Shown: one piece after another, positions 63,296 to 64,000 of the stretch | How positions within the stretch are numbered: position 1 is the stretch's first letter | Layout: each line of letters opens with the position of its first letter | Assembly (NCBI GenBank): GCA_028044295.1 | Contig: JAOFSE010000004.1 | Coordinates: 62,001-126,000 of the forward strand | Origin: Sulfurimonas sp. | GTDB taxonomy: Bacteria; Campylobacterota; Campylobacteria; Campylobacterales; Sulfurimonadaceae | Direction of reading: 5' to 3' | Length of the DNA stretch: 64,000 nt | Made by a program: the position numbers and the translations under genes | The notes under the pieces: model-generated | What the model was told of the DNA's origin: nothing | Seen by the model: the letters and a program-made list of their open reading frames with translations, nothing else | The model's database searches: none

Positions 63296-63739
63296 ATGAG
63301 TTTAAGAGAAACTATAAATCAAGATGTAAAAAATGCCATGAAGTCTAAAAATAATAAAACAAGAGATGCTCTAAGACTTTTAACTAGTGCTTTTAAGCAG
63401 ATAGAAGTAGATGAAAGAAAAGAGCTTAATGACGATGATGTTATTAAGATTATTCAAAGTCAAGTAAAAAGAAGAAATGATTCAGCAACTCAGTACAAAG
63501 ATGCAGGACGTGATGATTTAATGCAAATTGAACTTGATGAAATTGCTATATATACTCCATATTTACCTGCCCAACTTAGTGATGATGAGCTAACAACAGC
63601 TGTACAAGAAGTTATAACAAAAGTTGGAGCTGTAACTATGAAAGATATGGGAAAAGTTATGGGTATGGCTTCTAAAGAATTAGCTGGAAAAGCTGATGGA
63701 AAAAGAATAAACGAGTGTGTTAAAAAGTTATTAGCATAG
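63296..63739 (+). CDS. GatB/YqeY domain protein
   Basis: 147 residues from ATG 63296, with AAAAGG upstream; the frame is open to 63227 but that stretch overlaps the flgH promoter side. All-helical YqeY fold: VKNAMKSKNNKTRDALRLLTSAFKQIEVD-type start, RNDSATQYKDAGRDDL and the C-terminal helix MGKVMGMASKELAGKADG. The domain occurs at the C-terminus of GatB, which amidates tRNA; the stand-alone form has no proven function. Divergent from flgH. Confidence 0.92.
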   Translation: MSLRETINQDVKNAMKSKNNKTRDALRLLTSAFKQIEVDERKELNDDDVIKIIQSQVKRRNDSATQYKDAGRDDLMQIELDEIAIYTPYLPAQLSDDELTTAVQEVITKVGAVTMKDMGKVMGMASKELAGKADGKRINECVKKLLA

Positions 63740-63749
63740 CCATAACTTT

Positions 63750-64000
63750 TTAACCAAATTTCAACTTACGGAGAGCTTCTTCTTCGTTATCCTGGCGCAT
63801 TAACGACTCACCAACCAAGAAAGCATCAACACCAGCCTTACTTAAGTCTTCAAGTTGACCATGTTCGTATATACCACTCTCAGCTACAATGATTTTACCA
63901 TTTGGTATCAAAGGAATTAAGTCATAAGATAGATTCATATTCATTTCAAAAGTTTGAAGATTTCTATGATTAATGCCTATAATATCACTACCAGCGTATA
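63750..64000 (-). CDS. trpC: Indole-3-glycerol-phosphate synthase TrpC, C-terminal part
   Basis: The frame is open to the window edge. Visible are the last about 83 residues: [32 protein letters not shown] and [11 protein letters not shown], matching the end of the TIM-barrel of TrpC, which closes the indole ring in tryptophan synthesis. The rest lies beyond 64000. Convergent with the YqeY gene. Confidence 0.9.
   Translation of the reverse strand, partial: YAGSDIIGINHRNLQTFEMNMNLSYDLIPLIPNGKIIVAESGIYEHGQLEDLSKAGVDAFLVGESLMRQDNEEEALRKLKFG

Overview
The window is AT-rich, gene-dense bacterial chromosome. It most likely comes from a Campylobacterota (epsilonproteobacterial) genome related to Sulfurimonas and allies. 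That placement is inferred from base composition, the long form of TrmB, the trmB-ftsE-ftsX-M23 order, FlgH, and many two-component and cyclic-di-GMP proteins. It was not confirmed by any search.

Layout. (1) 1-2491: the 5'-truncated helicase gene hrpB. (2) About 2.5-9.7 kb: small, mostly poorly characterised genes. These include an ATP-grasp ligase next to a 2OG-Fe(II) oxygenase, an isolated McrB N-terminal-type domain, a NYN-LOTUS RNA-binding protein, a SprT-like membrane-anchored protease and a lone, degenerate helicase C-terminal domain. (3) 9.7-16.3 kb: metabolic and redox genes, namely an SDR/DUF2867 protein, a HugZ-like protein, SelO, a HemF-type coproporphyrinogen oxidase and a rhodanese. 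(4) 16.5-23.8 kb: the most unusual stretch. It holds a lysine-rich 71-residue protein, a minus-strand operon headed by a caspase-fold lipoprotein, and, diverging from it, a three-gene operon of MoxR-like AAA+ ATPase, ankyrin-repeat protein and a DUF2201/VWA protein whose HExxH glutamate is lost. A thioredoxin and a tRNA with CAT anticodon close this stretch. (5) 24-64 kb: mostly core genes. These are rsmH and an FtsL-like gene with an RND pump and a truncated globin; proBA facing proC; thrC; the ftsE-ftsX-EnvC-like division module with trmB, an FN3 lipoprotein and rluD; rodA, mutS2, a second RluA-type enzyme, a second truncated globin and a HI0933-type flavoprotein; a lemA-DUF3137-YtfJ-EI24 membrane operon; a PleD-like diguanylate cyclase; a UvrD helicase; a FIST-domain hybrid kinase; valS; a SulP transporter; an flgH-transglutaminase-EAL operon; a YqeY gene; and the 3' end of trpC.

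Two things stand out. The first is the 17.1-23.8 kb locus, in which a membrane-tethered caspase-like protease sits back to back with a MoxR/ankyrin/VWA operon. This resembles NTPase-gated conflict or quality-control systems, but in an arrangement I do not recognise as a named system. The second is a 10-bp palindrome, CTACATGTAG, present in ten exact copies plus near-matches. Most copies lie inside reading frames, encoding Ser-Thr-Cys-Arg or Leu-His-Val-Glu in loops. The copies are clustered and behave like a highly iterated palindrome.

Genes are tightly packed, with many 1-50 nt overlaps, convergent genes sharing stop regions, and frequent TTG starts supported by good ribosome binding sites. 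I see no CRISPR array, rRNA, intact insertion sequence, integrase or phage gene.
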